From contig JAYKKT010000064.1 of the NCBI GenBank assembly GCA_036023115.1, positions 2,529,001 to 2,593,000 on the forward strand: a stretch of DNA of 64,000 nt, read 5' to 3'. Source of the DNA: Brasenia schreberi (taxonomy: Eukaryota; Streptophyta; Magnoliopsida; Nymphaeales; Cabombaceae). Positions 11,791 to 23,391 of this stretch are shown here, piece by piece. Numbering within the stretch: position 1 is the first letter of the stretch; each line of letters begins with the position of its first letter. A program made the position numbers and the translations under genes. The notes below the pieces were generated by a model, which was given only the letters and a program-made list of their open reading frames with translations, ran no database searches and was not told the DNA's origin.

Positions 11791-12170
11791 GACAACACTG
11801 ATTGTGATAGAGTTTATGGGAAATTGGATATAGTCCTCAAGGGATTATGATAGAGTTCATGCGAAATTGGAGAGGACATGCAATAATTCGTGGACGGTCA
11901 AATTTTGAGGAAGCTTTCTTCCGAGTGTTGCCTAGATTCAATTGCTCAGAAGTAATATTAAAATAATATAAAAATTAATTAAAAATCAATAAAAATTAGT
12001 AAAAATCTGAAAAAATAATAATAAAAAATTCAAGAAAAATCTGATAATTGCTTTAAATTCATATACTGTAAGTTTAGTACAGATTGAACATTCAACACTG
12101 AACAATTGCATCCAAATTTATATATTTTGAATCCAAAAAATGAAATACAAATTACAGACACAGTTACATT

Positions 12171-14775
12171 TTACAAATTGTAATCAGGATCATCAACTAA
12201 ATAATCTTCATCTTCTCCTTGTTGCAAATCCTCATCATCATCATCAACGACACCTTCTTCTTGGAAATCAAATTCTTCATCTCCTTGATGTTGTTGTTGC
12301 GCTCCTTCCAAATTAATCCAAGCAATGTCTTCTTCAGTTAGGAGGGCATTTTCTTCAGTGTCTTTCATAACTCAATCTTCTAATATATCAAAATTATCCA
12401 AACTTATTGGGTCAAACTGACTTTCTTCTCTATTTACTTTTTTTAATTGCCTATGACAAACAAAGATAAACAATTAGTAAATAATATTAACAATTGAAGA
12501 CTGAAGTTAAACTATATTGAATTGAAAATTTGAAAGTAATACAACATTACCTTTCATGAAGGCGCATGTTACAATGAATATAAACTAAATCATTTAGTCT
12601 TTTGTATTCCAACCTGTTGCGCTTCTTTGTATAAATGTGTTAAAAAACACTCCAATTTCTTTCACAACCTATTGCACTACAGGTTTGACTTAAGACTCTC
12701 ACTGCAAAATCTCTAAGGTTTGGACAATCAGTTTCAAACCTATTCCACCAAACATATGTAGAAAAAGATAAACATTAGAGACATAATTCACAGTAATGTA
12801 AGATAAAACGTAAATATGAAAATAAACAATTTACCTTGACGCATCGTAGTGCGGTTGCGAATTGTAACAGGCAAACCCATCAAGTGAAGAGCATTATCAT
12901 AATTCTCCATCTCTCGATGTATCACATCTGCTATGCTCTTATCAGGGACTAATCTGTCGATACATTCAATGATTCCTCGATTAACCTCACTGTCCCTTTT
13001 GAAGGTTGCTCAGTACCTGAATGATGGGTTTAGATAGTAGGCTGATGCATGAATAGGCTGATGCAATTGTTTATTCTATCTATTATCAATTATTTTCCAC
13101 ACGGGCACATAATCTCTATTTTTTCTATTAAAGTTATTTCTGATCGCTTCTTTTGCCCTGTCTATCGCTTCATAAAGGTAGCCCATAGATGGTTTCTCCT
13201 CGCTGTCAGCCAATCTCAAAACTTTCACTAAAGGAAAAGTAATTTTCAATAATCTGACACATGCATTCCAAAATGAACTTCTAAAAACTCTTTCTGCAAT
13301 CTCATTCAACTTTCTATTCCTTCTGTTTTGAGACAACTCTGCAAATTGTTGCCACTCATATGAGGAGAACATTCTCTTCAAAGCTGCCTTCTCTCTCACA
13401 ATACTTTGTACAGATAAGAAGTTTGTTGCGAACCGAGTTGCAGCTGTGCGAAGAAGCTCTGCACCTTCTATATATCTCCTCATCATACACAAAACAAATG
13501 CATGGTTATAAATGAATTTTGTAATATCTTGGCAATACTCAGTTGCTGCCTTTATTTCATTCATCTCACCAATGTCCTCGAGGATGAGATCTAAACAATG
13601 GGCTGCACATGGTGTCCAATAGAAAGTCCCACAAATATCAGCTAACTCCTTCATAGTTACTTTGTAGTTAGTTGCATTATTTGTAATCAATTGGACTACA
13701 TTCTTCACCCCAACCTCCTATATAACCTTATCAAATTCCTGTCGTAGGATCCCTGTAGTGTGCCTCTTCTCTGACATATCTAGAGATCTCAAAAATATGA
13801 GTCCATTAGGATAATATATAAGAAAGTTTAGCAATGTCCTTCCTCACCTATTGGTTCATCCATCTGTCATGATAGTGCATCCCGTTTCCTTTCACGATTG
13901 TCTCAAAGTCGAACAATATTGCTGCACTTCAATGACGGTTTGATCTAATATCTTCCCTCTCAACTTCTGATAAGAGGGCATCCTATATTTTGGACCAATG
14001 TTAGCAATTGCATCAACCATTGCTTGAAAATGAAAACTATTTGTTGCATTAAATGGAATGTATGCATAATAAAACTATCTTCCCACTACAAGGTCTGTTT
14101 GATCATGCAGTTGTTCTGAAGCCATAGCAACACGAATTTCAGGTTGAGCACCAGGTGTAGTGGAAGGAGGAAAGAACGAATGTATGGTAGAAGAAGCTCT
14201 TCCTCCTCTCATTCCTGAACTTTCTCTTCTGCTACTTCCAAAGTCTTCAGCTGCAACCCTCTTTCCCTTACTAGGTGCTCGTGAACTGCTACTACCAATC
14301 TCTGTTCTAGCATCTCAAGGCAAACTATCAGTGAATCCAACTCCAGTGGCAGTAGCATCATCATCTTCTTCACACATCTGGAAATCATCCTTTTGTTGTC
14401 TCCTTTCCTGTATGCTCTCAATCATCTGCAGGCATTGTCATTTAATACCTTTTGGCACACTTCTAACTCTGTCTGTGCATGGAGCAACTTCTTTCCTGGT
14501 TACTGCTAGGTGATGTTTCAACCTTAAAATTCTACCACTAACCACCTTCTCTCAATCATCTGCATGCATTGTCATTTAATACCTTCTAGCACACTTCTAA
14601 CTTCTTTCTTGATTCCTGCTAGGTGATGTTTCAACCTTAAAATTCCACCACTAACCACCTTTTCACAAAATAAGCATCTAATCTTTAACCTTGAACCCTC
14701 AACTAGTATACCCCACTGCCATGCCGGATCATCAGACCGATAATGAGAGTCTACCACCCCTTCCTGCCATCTCAA
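12171..14775 (-). pseudogene. Degenerate hAT-family transposase gene
   Basis: Pieces of one hAT transposase read on the minus strand in order. A BED-like finger is at 14772-14572 (DPAWQWG, CLFCEKVVSGG, RLKHHLAG). The DUF659 block GCTIMTDG is near 13886-13863. A central catalytic/insertion region is open for 210 codons at 13708-13076 (CAAHCLDLILEDIG, EGAELLRTAATRFATNF). The C-terminal dimerisation domain is near 12745-12540 (LSQTCSAIGCERNWS, then a stop, then TKKRNRL). A 65-residue acidic tail lies at 12368-12171. Frames are interrupted by stops and shifts, and about 130 bp is tandemly duplicated near 14415-14662. hAT transposases cut and paste DNA in the nucleus; this copy cannot be functional. 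Terminal inverted repeats and an 8 bp duplication were not identified. Confidence 0.8.
14415..14662. repeat. Tandem duplication inside the hAT remnant
   Basis: The block CTCTCAATCATCTGCAKGCA ... TTCAACCTTAAAATTC..CC is present at about 14415-14546 and again at 14547-14662. The copies differ by small indels and substitutions. The duplication disrupts the BED-finger end of the transposase frame. Confidence 0.8.
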
Positions 14776-14866
14776 TGGAGTACTTTAATTCAAACAAAAA
14801 CCTGAAAATAAAAGAACTTCGTAAATCCCCCAATCTTCAAATAACACTCAAATGAAGTGTCTTCCA

Positions 14867-15312
14867 CTTCATGAATGCAATAAAAATCGTATACACACAC
14901 TTAATAACTTCATATTTTGTCATTAAAAAAAATACACGAAATAACATAAAAAAAACAATAAATATAAAAGAAAAAAATAGAAAAAACATTAAAAATATAC
15001 CTAAATCCGAGTTTGGAGGCTTGCACGAACGCTGTAGGGCACGATTTTAGAGCTTTGAACGCCAAAGAGGCGAAAACCGGCTCTTAGGGAGAAACACTGA
15101 GGAACCCAAAAGGAGAGAGGAAACCTACGAAAAATCGCGGGTTTCGATCGGCCCGAGACCAAGGGTCCCAGGACGTATCGCACGATACAGTGCGATAAGC
15201 TTTTAATATCTTCATGAATGCAATAAAAATCGTATAAACACACTTAATAACTTCATATTTTGTCATTCAAAAAAAAATAAACGAAATAATATTAAAAAAC
15301 AACAAATATAAA
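14867..15312. repeat. ~345 bp tandem duplication upstream of the hAT remnant
   Basis: A roughly 100 bp block (GAATGCAATAAAAATCGTAT ... ACTTCATATTTTGTCATT ... A-rich) occurs at about 14874-14975 and 15215-15312. The DNA between the copies includes the short palindrome GTATCGCACGATAC at about 15175-15188. This may be subterminal sequence of the hAT element. Confidence 0.7.
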
Positions 15313-16730
15313 TGAAAAAAACATTTAAAATATACCTACCACAATTCCTTGAACAAGATCCTCTACGGGTAAATTTAAACCCAGCTGAATGGGCATCAGC
15401 CAATCTGCAATTCAGAATTCTTTCATCGAATTCTCTGCACCTCCTCCAATCCGTTGGGTCTCCATTTTCTCCTCTATGTTCCTAATATCACTAGAATCAA
15501 CTATAAGACACGGTTCCTGCATACACAGCTGTCAGTATCCATTTTCATCTTCCTGACTTAATTGTGGGTTTATTGCTTTCAGGTGCAGGGTGTTCTTTCT
15601 CCAGGCCACCCAGATACTCCCGCCTGTCAAATCCCAAGTGCCTGACACAGTAGACTGCATTTGGAGCATCTACTCTTGTTCCTAGCAAAAAGAACATTCA
15701 TTTTACAAACGGGAGAAAGCGGCTGAATCCGCTCCTCGTAGACCATTTCCTCTTGTGAGTTTTGGCCCTCCAAACGATTTGTCTCTCTTTCAGCACTTCC
15801 CGTTCATTCTCTATTAGTGATGAATCTGGTGGTCTCGAGCTCGAAGGATCCCCCATTTCTATTGACATGTCCCCCCACCCCCCTTCCTTCCATGATTGTA
15901 GTTTTCTTTTTCTTCCTGGCTTCATTCCTCGAAGCAGTAGTATCTTGGTTCTGAGTGTTTTTCCTAGCTTAGTCCCCTCTTGCTTCCCTTTCTTCATTTT
16001 TGTACGAGAGAAAAATCGTTCAAAGATGTTATGTATATTCCTATCTAGCTCTTTTAGAGCCGTCTTGCTGCTTCAGTCTACTGAAATCCTTCTCCATAGC
16101 CTCTGATGATTTATTCTCCTTTCTGCAATAGTAACTCCTTTATTTCTCTTTTCCTTGGTGCTTTTATTAGCTGATGCTCCCTCCTCAACTCTCGCGTAAG
16201 CTGCTTTAAGAACCATGAGATCATTAGTTGCAGATTCATTATTCTCTCCAAGCTGTACCTGTTCCAGGTTGTTACTCTCCACTAACCCTTCCAGTGAAGG
16301 AAATCTTGATTCCCCCAAATTTACTGTATCCATTTGACACTCCATTACGCTTCCCTTCTGAAGATACTGTACATACCACCAGGGTTCGACTGCTTCAAGA
16401 TTTTTTACTGTGCGTTTAATCCCCTGTTGCACTTGGAAGATTCGAAAACTCATCACATTCCATGATCTGAAATCACCAAGGTAAAGTGTGTCATCTACTA
16501 TTAAAGTGGATGTTTGTGAAATACCTTGAAAAGCAAGAGGGTGAGTAGGGTTTGGGGCAGTGATATTTAAACTCGAAGTATGCTAGGCAGTATGACGTTT
16601 TCTCGAGCTCCTTTGTAATCTTTCGAGTGGCTCGCTTAATCAACTTTGACTTATTTATGATTGGAGTTATGGCATCACAAAGACAAGCTTTTCTTTAGTA
16701 GGGTCAGTTACATCAATTATTGCCTCCTAT
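15313..16730. other. Unassigned DNA between hAT remnant and copia element
   Basis: Minus-strand open stretches at 16456-16073 (127 codons, Lys/Glu-rich) and 15997-15698 (99 codons, basic) are longer than most background here. They carry no motif I recognise; a decayed retroelement ORF1 is one possibility. No other gene is seen. Confidence 0.3.
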
Positions 16731-16912
16731 TTGCATTTAGCTAGAAAGTGTTAGAAGAAAACAATAAATAGAAAATGATCTAGCTTATGTTAGTTTATGG
16801 TAAGTTAACTCTTAACATGACATATGATTGATCTCTATGGAAACAAAGAATTCATGTAGCCGATTCCATCTCATCTAGTATGACATAAGGTTTAATTGTT
16901 GTTGTTGATTCA
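16731..16912 (+). mobile_element. RTE-type LINE/Au-like 3' tail
   Basis: Contains CTAGCTTATGTTAGTTTATG, then a GGAAACAAAGAATTCATGTA block, then CATCTCATCTAGTATGACAT and a tail of TTG triplets (TTGTTGTTGTTG). The same order of words is found inverted at 34285-34470 and 61013-61085. The copia element lies only 37 bp further on. Confidence 0.5.
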
Positions 16913-16948
16913 CATTTAACTAGAAAATACAGAACCAAACCGTGTTTT

Positions 16949-17348
16949 TGTTACAAAATGGTGGCCATTCTCGACTCGGGTAACGGTTGGACTGGCCTGA
17001 GGATCATGCCAAATCATGTAACGGACAGCCGTTACCGAATTTTTCGGTAACGGCCGCCCGTTAAAGCTCCCAGACGAGGGAAACTGCAGGTAGATAAGTT
17101 CAGACAATGGGGGAGCGACTGCCTATAAAAAGGCAGGCACATACAGAGACAAAATAGCGGTGATATACAAAAGAGAAAGCACCGGAAAATTTACAGAGAA
17201 AGACTTTGTCTGAGCAAGCCCCTGTGAGGGAACCTCGTGTCCATTCCCTTCACTGCTGCGCGTTTTTCATCTCTGAGGAAAGAAACAGAGAGCTACAGGA
17301 ATCTGGCGAGTAGCATCCTTTATTGCAAGGTATTCCTCATCGTCATCA
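16949..17348 (+). repeat. copia 5' LTR
   Basis: Starts TGTTACAAAATGGTGGCCAT and ends at 17348, before the primer site. It contains a TATA box (TATAAAA, 17124-17130) inside the palindrome GCCTATAAAAAGGC. It aligns along its length with 22609-23022 except for a roughly 14 bp deletion near 17000. Confidence 0.9.
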
Positions 17349-17349
17349 T

Positions 17350-17366
17350 TGGTATTAGAACATGGT
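17350..17366 (+). other. copia primer-binding site
   Basis: TGGTATTAGAACATGG lies one base after the LTR end. It resembles the initiator Met-tRNA complement (TGGTATCAGAGC) used by most plant copia elements, with mismatches from decay. Confidence 0.7.
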
Positions 17367-17459
17367 TACCTGCAAAACAGAAAGTTTTTTTAAAAAAAAG
17401 AGGGAGAAGAGAAGGGAGGAACGAAAAAACGAAAAAAAAAAAATTCTCCGATGGAAGGC

Positions 17460-17760
17460 GACAGTCGGCAGGGAAGGCAAAAGGCGAAACAACCGAAGCG
17501 GTCAGAGGTGAAAACCAACCAAAACAACTGAAGCGGCCACAGGTGAAATCGGCCAAAAACAGCCGAAGCGACCAGAGGTGAAAACCGGCCAAAACAGCCA
17601 AAAACAACCGAAGCGGCCACAGGTGAAATCAGCCAAAACAGCCGAAACAGCTAAAGGCCGAAACAGCCAGAGGTTGAAGCACCCAGAGGCCGAAGCAGCC
17701 AAAGGCCGAAACAGCTAGAGGCCGAAGCAGCCAGAGGCCGAAACAACCGACAGCCGATGC
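17460..17760 (+). repeat. GC-rich minisatellite in the copia leader
   Basis: About 300 bases of imperfect repeats built from words such as GCCGAAGCGGCCACAGGTGA, AACCGGCCAAAACAGCC and GCCAGAGGCCGAAGCAGCC. They lie between the primer site and gag. Long minus-strand frames across it (Phe/Trp/Ser-rich) are by-products of the repeat. Confidence 0.8.
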
Positions 17761-18504
17761 CTGAACGAGTCTCCAGCAACCGCCTCTCTCCTTCTCACTC
17801 TCTCTCTCTCTCTCTCGGAACACTCCAGAGAGAGTGTAAATGTTTTAAACGATTTCTGTAAATTAAAAAAAAACTGCGGTTTCAAAAAACCGTGGCTGGA
17901 AAACCAACGATTTTTCAAAACAACTCACGGTTTTCCAAAAACCACCAGCAGTTTGAGAAAATCATCAATGATTTTTTAAAACCGCCTAGGGGTTTGTGTC
18001 AAAAAGACAAAAATACCCTTGACCCATTTCGAGTATTACGCAGTCTGCCATTAAGAAAAGGCAATTTTACCCCTTGGCAGTTTTTGAAAATTAAGGGAAA
18101 ATCAGGAGCTATTATTTTACGATATTATCCAACCCAGTTTGGATAATTTTGGATCTGCCACTCAATCAAAAGATGGGTTTACCCCTATTCTTTTAGAAAA
18201 ATTACAGATTCGTCCTGAGAGGTAAAATTATGATTTTAACCCTTATCAGTTACGAATTTTATAGGAATACCAAATAGTGATTTTACGAGTTTATCCTTGT
18301 GATTTTACAAAATTACAAAAAGAGGACAAATAGAGAAAATTACAAATTTATCCCTTGGTATCCTTTTTAGGGGTTTTAGAGGTAGAAAAACCCTTAGAAA
18401 TTTTTCTGTTTTATATTCTGCATCGCATTAACATGTTTTTTGCTTTGTGTGTTTTCTGTTTCCCTTTAGACCGCTTGATTGATATTTTTGTCAAACACCT
18501 AAAA

Positions 18505-19458
18505 ATGAGTTTTAGGATATGTGTGTCTAAACTGGCAAAAACAAAAAAGCTAAACGGTCTGAACTTCCAGACTTGGAAGAGAAGAATCTTACTGGCTATA
18601 ACACTAGAAGGTGTAGAGTATGTTTTAAAGGAAACAGTGCGTCCTCCATCACTAGACGCAAGTCAGCAATAGTTAGAAATGTATAAAACATTTCTAAAGG
18701 ATGATACTATAGCAAGGATGATCATGTTAACATACATGGAGGATGACTTGATTAGGGTCTTTGAAGAATATGAGACCGCCAAAGAGTTGTTTGACTCACT
18801 AACAGCTAAATATGATACAACGATAAAATTATATGTGCAGTTGCTACTATAGAAATATAACTCCTTTAGAATGAAAGAAGGAGAAAATGTAGTAGAGCAT
18901 GTAAATCACATGCTAGTGATGGCTAGAGAACTAACCGTAGCAAAATCAGTTATCCTCGAACCGATACAGATATCAACCATACTGAACAGTCTACCTCCAT
19001 CATGAAACATGGTCACCACTGCCTTAAGACTAGGGCCTAAAATCAACATTTCTGGGTTGCCCCTAAAACTAGCAATTGAGCAAGAACATATGCTAAAAAA
19101 CAAAAAGGAGAAGTTGCTAGTGGTCCAGAATGAGTTAGCATTTAGCTCCAAATTCAACCAGAAAAAGAAACCAAATAAAAGGTTTGGCAAGAATAACAAG
19201 AAAGGCAGTCAAAGTTTTAATAAATCACAGGAAACCGCTTTCCGGATCAAGTGTTTCAACTATGGAAAGATGAGACACTACAAAAGAGGCTGCCGCAACA
19301 AGAAAGGTGGAGGAAACAACCCACAGCACGGACAGTCAAAGAAGCAGGATATAATCTGCATAATTTCAGAGTGTTTATACCTGAACCGTCTAGTTACAGG
19401 TTGGTGGATAGACTCGAAAGCTATAAGACATCTCAAAGACCAAGGAAGGGGCAATTGA
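18505..19458 (+). pseudogene. copia gag, broken
   Basis: Starts at the ATG of MSFRICVSKLAKTKKLNG and has the UBN2-like gag pattern (LNGLNFQTWKRRI, AKELFDSL). Further on is a basic stretch, then a damaged CCHC knuckle in which the second cysteine is tyrosine (CFNYGKMRHYKRGC). In-frame stops lie at 18670-18672, 18850-18852 (CAG-like to TAG) and 19003-19005 (TGG-like to TGA), and there is a frameshift near 19440. Gag would package element RNA; this copy cannot make it. Confidence 0.85.
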
Positions 19459-22395
19459 CCTGAAGTATCAACCCGAAGAATATCGTGTATATATGGGAAA
19501 CAATACTTTCTCAGATGTTCTGGGTATTGGATCTTTTAAGATATTTATACAAGACAAACCAATTGTATTGACCGATGTGTTAATTGTGCCATCAATAAGG
19601 CGCAATCTGGTCTAAGTCCCTACCTTAGTTAAGAAAGGTTTTGAAGTTAGGTTTATACCTAACAAGGTGACTATGGGCAAACATGGGAGAATCTTGTTCT
19701 CAGGAGAATTTGATGTAGAACATGGACTGTTCAAGTTATCTGATAATGAAAATCATCAATCTTCTGTTTATATTGAGAGTGTCTTTTCTGTTGATGTGAA
19801 TATGTGGCATAAACGCCTAGGACATATAAGTCTAGAAAAGTTGAGGAAATTATCCAACTTTGACTTATTGCCCAGATTTGAGGAAAAGACTTTCAACAAG
19901 TGTGAAGGTTGCATACAAGGGAAAATGACAAGGAAAGTCTTTTCCAAAGAAATAACAAGGGCAACAACCTTGTTAAAAATTATTCACAGAGATTTATGTG
20001 GACCTTTCAGAGTAAAGACACATCGAGGAAATGGTTACTTTATAACCTTTATCGATGATTACTCTAGATATATGTATATATATCTTTTGGCACATAAATC
20101 AGAGGCACTTGATGCTTTCAAAGAATATAAGCAAGAAGTAGAAAATCAATTAGGGCATTCGATCAAAGTCTTGAGATCAGACAGAGGAGGTGAGTATACC
20201 TCGGCAAAATTCTTGGAATTTTGCAAAGACTTTGGTATTGCTAAACAAAACTCAATGCCCAGGACACCTCAGCAAAATGGTGTAGCTGAAAGATACAATA
20301 AAACCTTACAGAACATGACAAGGTCTATATTGATTGATGCCTCTCTTATAAGGGTATTTTGGGGAGAAGCAGTAAGTACAGCCGTTTACGTACTCAAGAG
20401 AGTACCATGTAAAGTTGTATTCACTTCACCATATGAGATGTGGTTTGGAAGAAAACCCAACCTAAGTCATCTCAGGAGGTAGGGATCAATTGCACATGTT
20501 AAGATCCTTGATAAGTCTAGAGATAAATTAGACAGTAGGTCCTTGAGGTGTATATTTATTGGATATCCAAAAGGTTCAAAAGAATATCGGTTTTATCATA
20601 AAGACCATAGACTCATTGAAAGCAGAGATGTTGAATTCTTAGAAGATTCTAAGAATGACATCCTGAAAAACAATGAGGAATGTGTTGATGATTTGGTAGA
20701 TTTAGACTGATCATCTTTTGAGCCCATAAAAGATATTCCTGAAACTACTGATACACATAAGAGGCCAAGAGTCACTCCGTCCTACTTAAAAGATTATCAC
20801 ACTTATCTTGCATAGGAAGTGTGTAATTCGGTAGATTTAGATGAGTTGACTGATAACTTAAATTATCAGCAAGCAATTAACTCATTGGAAGCAACAGATT
20901 GAGAGAAAGCCATGGATGAGGAAATTGAATCAATTGAGAAAAACCAAGTCTGAGAATTGACTGATTTGCCAAAAGGAAGGAAAGCTATAGGCTGTAAATG
21001 GGTTCTGAAAAAGAAATACAAGGTCGATGGTACAATCGACAAGTTTAAAGCGAGGTTGGTTGCAAAGGGTTTTTCGCAAAAAGAGGGAATAGACTATGTT
21101 GAAACATATTCTCCAGTTGTGAAATTTGCATCTATACGAATAATCCTGACAATATCTGCATACTATGATTTAGATCTACATCAGTTAGATGTAAAGACAA
21201 CCTTTTTAAATGGTGATTTAGAAGAAATCATATACATGCAGCAGTCCGAAAGATTTGTGGTTGAAGGTCAAGAAGATAAAGTATATAGGTTGAGAAAATC
21301 CCTATATGGCCTGAAACAGTCACCTCGCCAATGGTATTTGACCTTTCAAAATGCCATTACAAAACTTGGGTTTGTGGCTAACAAACTTGATCACTGTGTT
21401 TATGTCTGGAACAGTGGGAGCCACTTTGTCATCTTATCATTATATGTAGATGACATATTGTTGATTGGAAACGACAATGAGATGATTATCAAAACCAAGT
21501 TATGGTTGAACTCCAAGTTCGAAATGAAGGATATGGGGGAAGCATCTTATATCCAGGGTATAAAGATCTCTAGAGATAGAGAATCTAGACTCTTATGCCT
21601 GAGTCAGGAGAGAGATATAGACTATATCCTCAAGAAGTTCAAAATGGGTGAATGTAAGTCTGCAGATACACCTATAGCAAAAGGGGTGAAATTGTGAAAT
21701 TGAGTAAGGTTAATTGTCCCGGTGAAGGAGACGATAAGCCTAATGTTCCTTATGCACAAGTTGTTGACAGTTTGATGTATGTTATATTGTGTACAATGCC
21801 TGATATCAGCTTTGTTGTTGGTCTTGTCAGTAGATATAAAAGTAATCCTGGTTGACAGCATTGGATAGTTGTGAAAAGGATTCTAAGATATCTAAAAGGA
21901 ACAAGGGACTTAAAACTATGTTTTCAAGCAAATGAACTGAAAGTGGTAGGATACTGAGATGCTGACTTTGCTGGGAGCAAAGATGACAGCAAATCTACCT
22001 CAGGTCAAATATTTTTATTTGGAGGTTGTGCCGTTTCTTGGGCATGCAAGAAACAGTCACAGGAAGCTAAGTATGTTGCTTGTTGTATGGCTACAACAAG
22101 TGTTGTCTGGATAAGCCGCTTCATACGAGATTTGAAGTTGGAAATAACAGACGAGCCAGTGGTTATCTATTGCGATAACAATGCAGCAATTACTCTTATT
22201 AAGAGTGGAGCGGATTGATCAAAAAGTAAGCATATAATGTTAAAATACCACTATGTTCATGATATGATTATGAGAAAGGAAATATCCATCTCATACATGC
22301 CAACGGTAGACATGTTGGCAGACCCCTTAACAAAAGGCATAACGGAAGAACTCTTCTCAAAACATGTTCGAAACATGGGTTTGAGATATGTTTGA
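19459..22395 (+). pseudogene. copia pol (integrase, reverse transcriptase, RNase H), broken
   Basis: The aspartic-protease flank (GWWIDS) lies just before the frameshift near 19440. The integrase HHCC finger (WHKRLGHIS, CEGCIQGK) is at about 19804-19923, and the DDE core (FIDDYSR, LRSDRGGEY, PQQNGVAER) at 20050-20300. Reverse transcriptase runs from IGCKWVLKKKYKVDG (about 20988) through the catalytic YVDDILLIG (about 21444). RNase H pieces (DADFAGSKDDSKSTSG) follow to a stop at 22393-22395. In-frame stops occur near 19613, 20480, 20708, 20813, 20900, 20950, 21853, 21955 and 22216, with a shift near 21697. Most of the stops replace a tryptophan codon. Confidence 0.88.
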
Positions 22396-22500
22396 TTTGT
22401 TGTATAGGCAAACAACCATACAACAGATATACAATTGTTGTATAGGTAAATAACCTTACAACGGATGATTTGTTGTGTAAGAAAATAACCACACAACAGG
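22393..22500 (+). repeat. Three tandem imperfect hairpins before the copia 3' LTR
   Basis: The words TTGTTGTATAGGCAAACAAC CATACAAC, TTGTTGTATAGGTAAATAAC CTTACAAC and TTGTTGTGTAAGAAAATAAC CACACAAC occur in series. Each has complementary ends (GTTGTAT with ATACAAC, or the equivalent), so each could fold as a small stem-loop. They lie between the pol stop and the polypurine tract. Confidence 0.75.
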
Positions 22501-22599
22501 TTCTGATTACAATAGTAATCAAGAATCGACATAACTAAGGAAAACCCCTGAAAAGTGGGAGGAAAACCAGTATGTCGATACACTTGGCTCGAATGGCCA

Positions 22600-22608
22600 A
22601 GTGGGAGA
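22600..22608 (+). other. copia polypurine tract
   Basis: AGTGGGAGA immediately precedes the TG that opens the 3' LTR, the usual site where plus-strand DNA synthesis is primed. Confidence 0.75.
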
Positions 22609-23022
22609 TGTTATAAAATGGTGGCCATTCTCGGCTCGGGTAATGACTGGACTGACCATCCAGCCGTTACTTGAGGATTAGGCCAAATCATATAACGGGC
22701 AACCGTTATCGGATTTTCCGGTAACGACCGCCCATTAAAGCTCCCAGATGAGGAAAGCCACAAGAGGATAAGCTCAAACAATGGGGGAGCGCCTGCCTAT
22801 AAAAAGGCAAGCACATACAGAGATAAAGTAACGATGATATACAAAAGAGAAAGTACCGAAAAATTTACAGATAAAGACTTTGTCTGAGCAAGCCCCTATG
22901 AGAGAACCTCGTATCCATCCCCTTCACTGCTGCGCGTTTTTCATCTTTGAGGAAAGAAACAGAGAGCTAGAGGAATCCGACGAGCAACATCCTTCATTGC
23001 AAGGTATTCCTCATCGCCGTTA
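22609..23022 (+). repeat. copia 3' LTR
   Basis: Starts TGTTATAAAATGGTGGCCAT and ends CGCCGTTA directly before the GTTTT duplication. Its TATA box is at 22798-22805. It keeps about 14 bases (around CAGCCGTTACTTGAGGATTA) that the 5' LTR has lost. Confidence 0.9.
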
Positions 23023-23027
23023 GTTTT

Positions 23028-23391
23028 ATTATCCTCAACACTTCCAAACTTTCATTATATTTATGAGTTCTAGGCGCTTCATGTACCTCGTTAAAATATG
23101 GGGAAAAAGAGAACAAGAATCGTATTACTGGTATCAACTAAAGGCATTCTAATGAATTTATGTAACATTTTTATTTGCAAGTACCATATTGTGAGAGGGG
23201 GCTATGAAAATCAAGCACAAAAAAGAAGTCCCTCCCTCAGAGGGCTCATTTCTATAAACTACTACATAGTCACCGAGCCCTGTCATCTGATATGATGGCT
23301 GGAAGGACTTGCTCCCTTGATCAAAATGAGTAAGAACACAACGTATTTCTAGCTGTACAGCACATGGTTTAGAAAATAGCCTCGCATTTAT
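23028..23391. other. Gap between copia element and PRAF-type stop codon
   Basis: Probably holds the 3'UTR and terminator of the minus-strand PRAF-type gene. The segment at about 23230-23303 is a diverged inverted copy of about 29150-29240 in that gene's first intron. No other feature is seen. Confidence 0.4.

Larger units (their letters stand above)
9421..12120. other. AT-rich intergenic DNA with repeats
   Basis: No gene is supported. It contains a triplicated about 75 bp motif separated by AT microsatellites (9892-10233), an inverted SINE-like unit (10405-10500) and an RTE LINE 3' remnant (about 11415-11790). The rest is AT-rich and unassigned. Confidence 0.5.
16944..23027 (+). mobile_element. 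Ty1/copia LTR retrotransposon, full length but inactive
   Basis: The element is bounded by a 5 bp target duplication GTTTT (16944-16948 and 23023-23027). It has a 400 bp 5' LTR, a 414 bp 3' LTR, a Met-tRNA-like primer site, a gag frame, and a polyprotein in the copia order integrase, reverse transcriptase, RNase H. The LTRs differ by a roughly 14 bp indel and scattered substitutions, so the insertion is not very recent. At least ten in-frame stops and frameshifts inactivate it. It lies between the hAT region and the 3' end of the PRAF-type gene. Confidence 0.93.

Noticed and set aside
17460..17760. Regular repeats that could suggest a CRISPR-like array
   Set aside because: Repeats are imperfect, of variable spacing, without unique spacers, and lie inside a plant retrotransposon leader.
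17320..17823. Phe/Trp/Ser-rich minus-strand frames in the copia leader
   Set aside because: Products of the minisatellite repeat; repetitive composition and no homology pattern.
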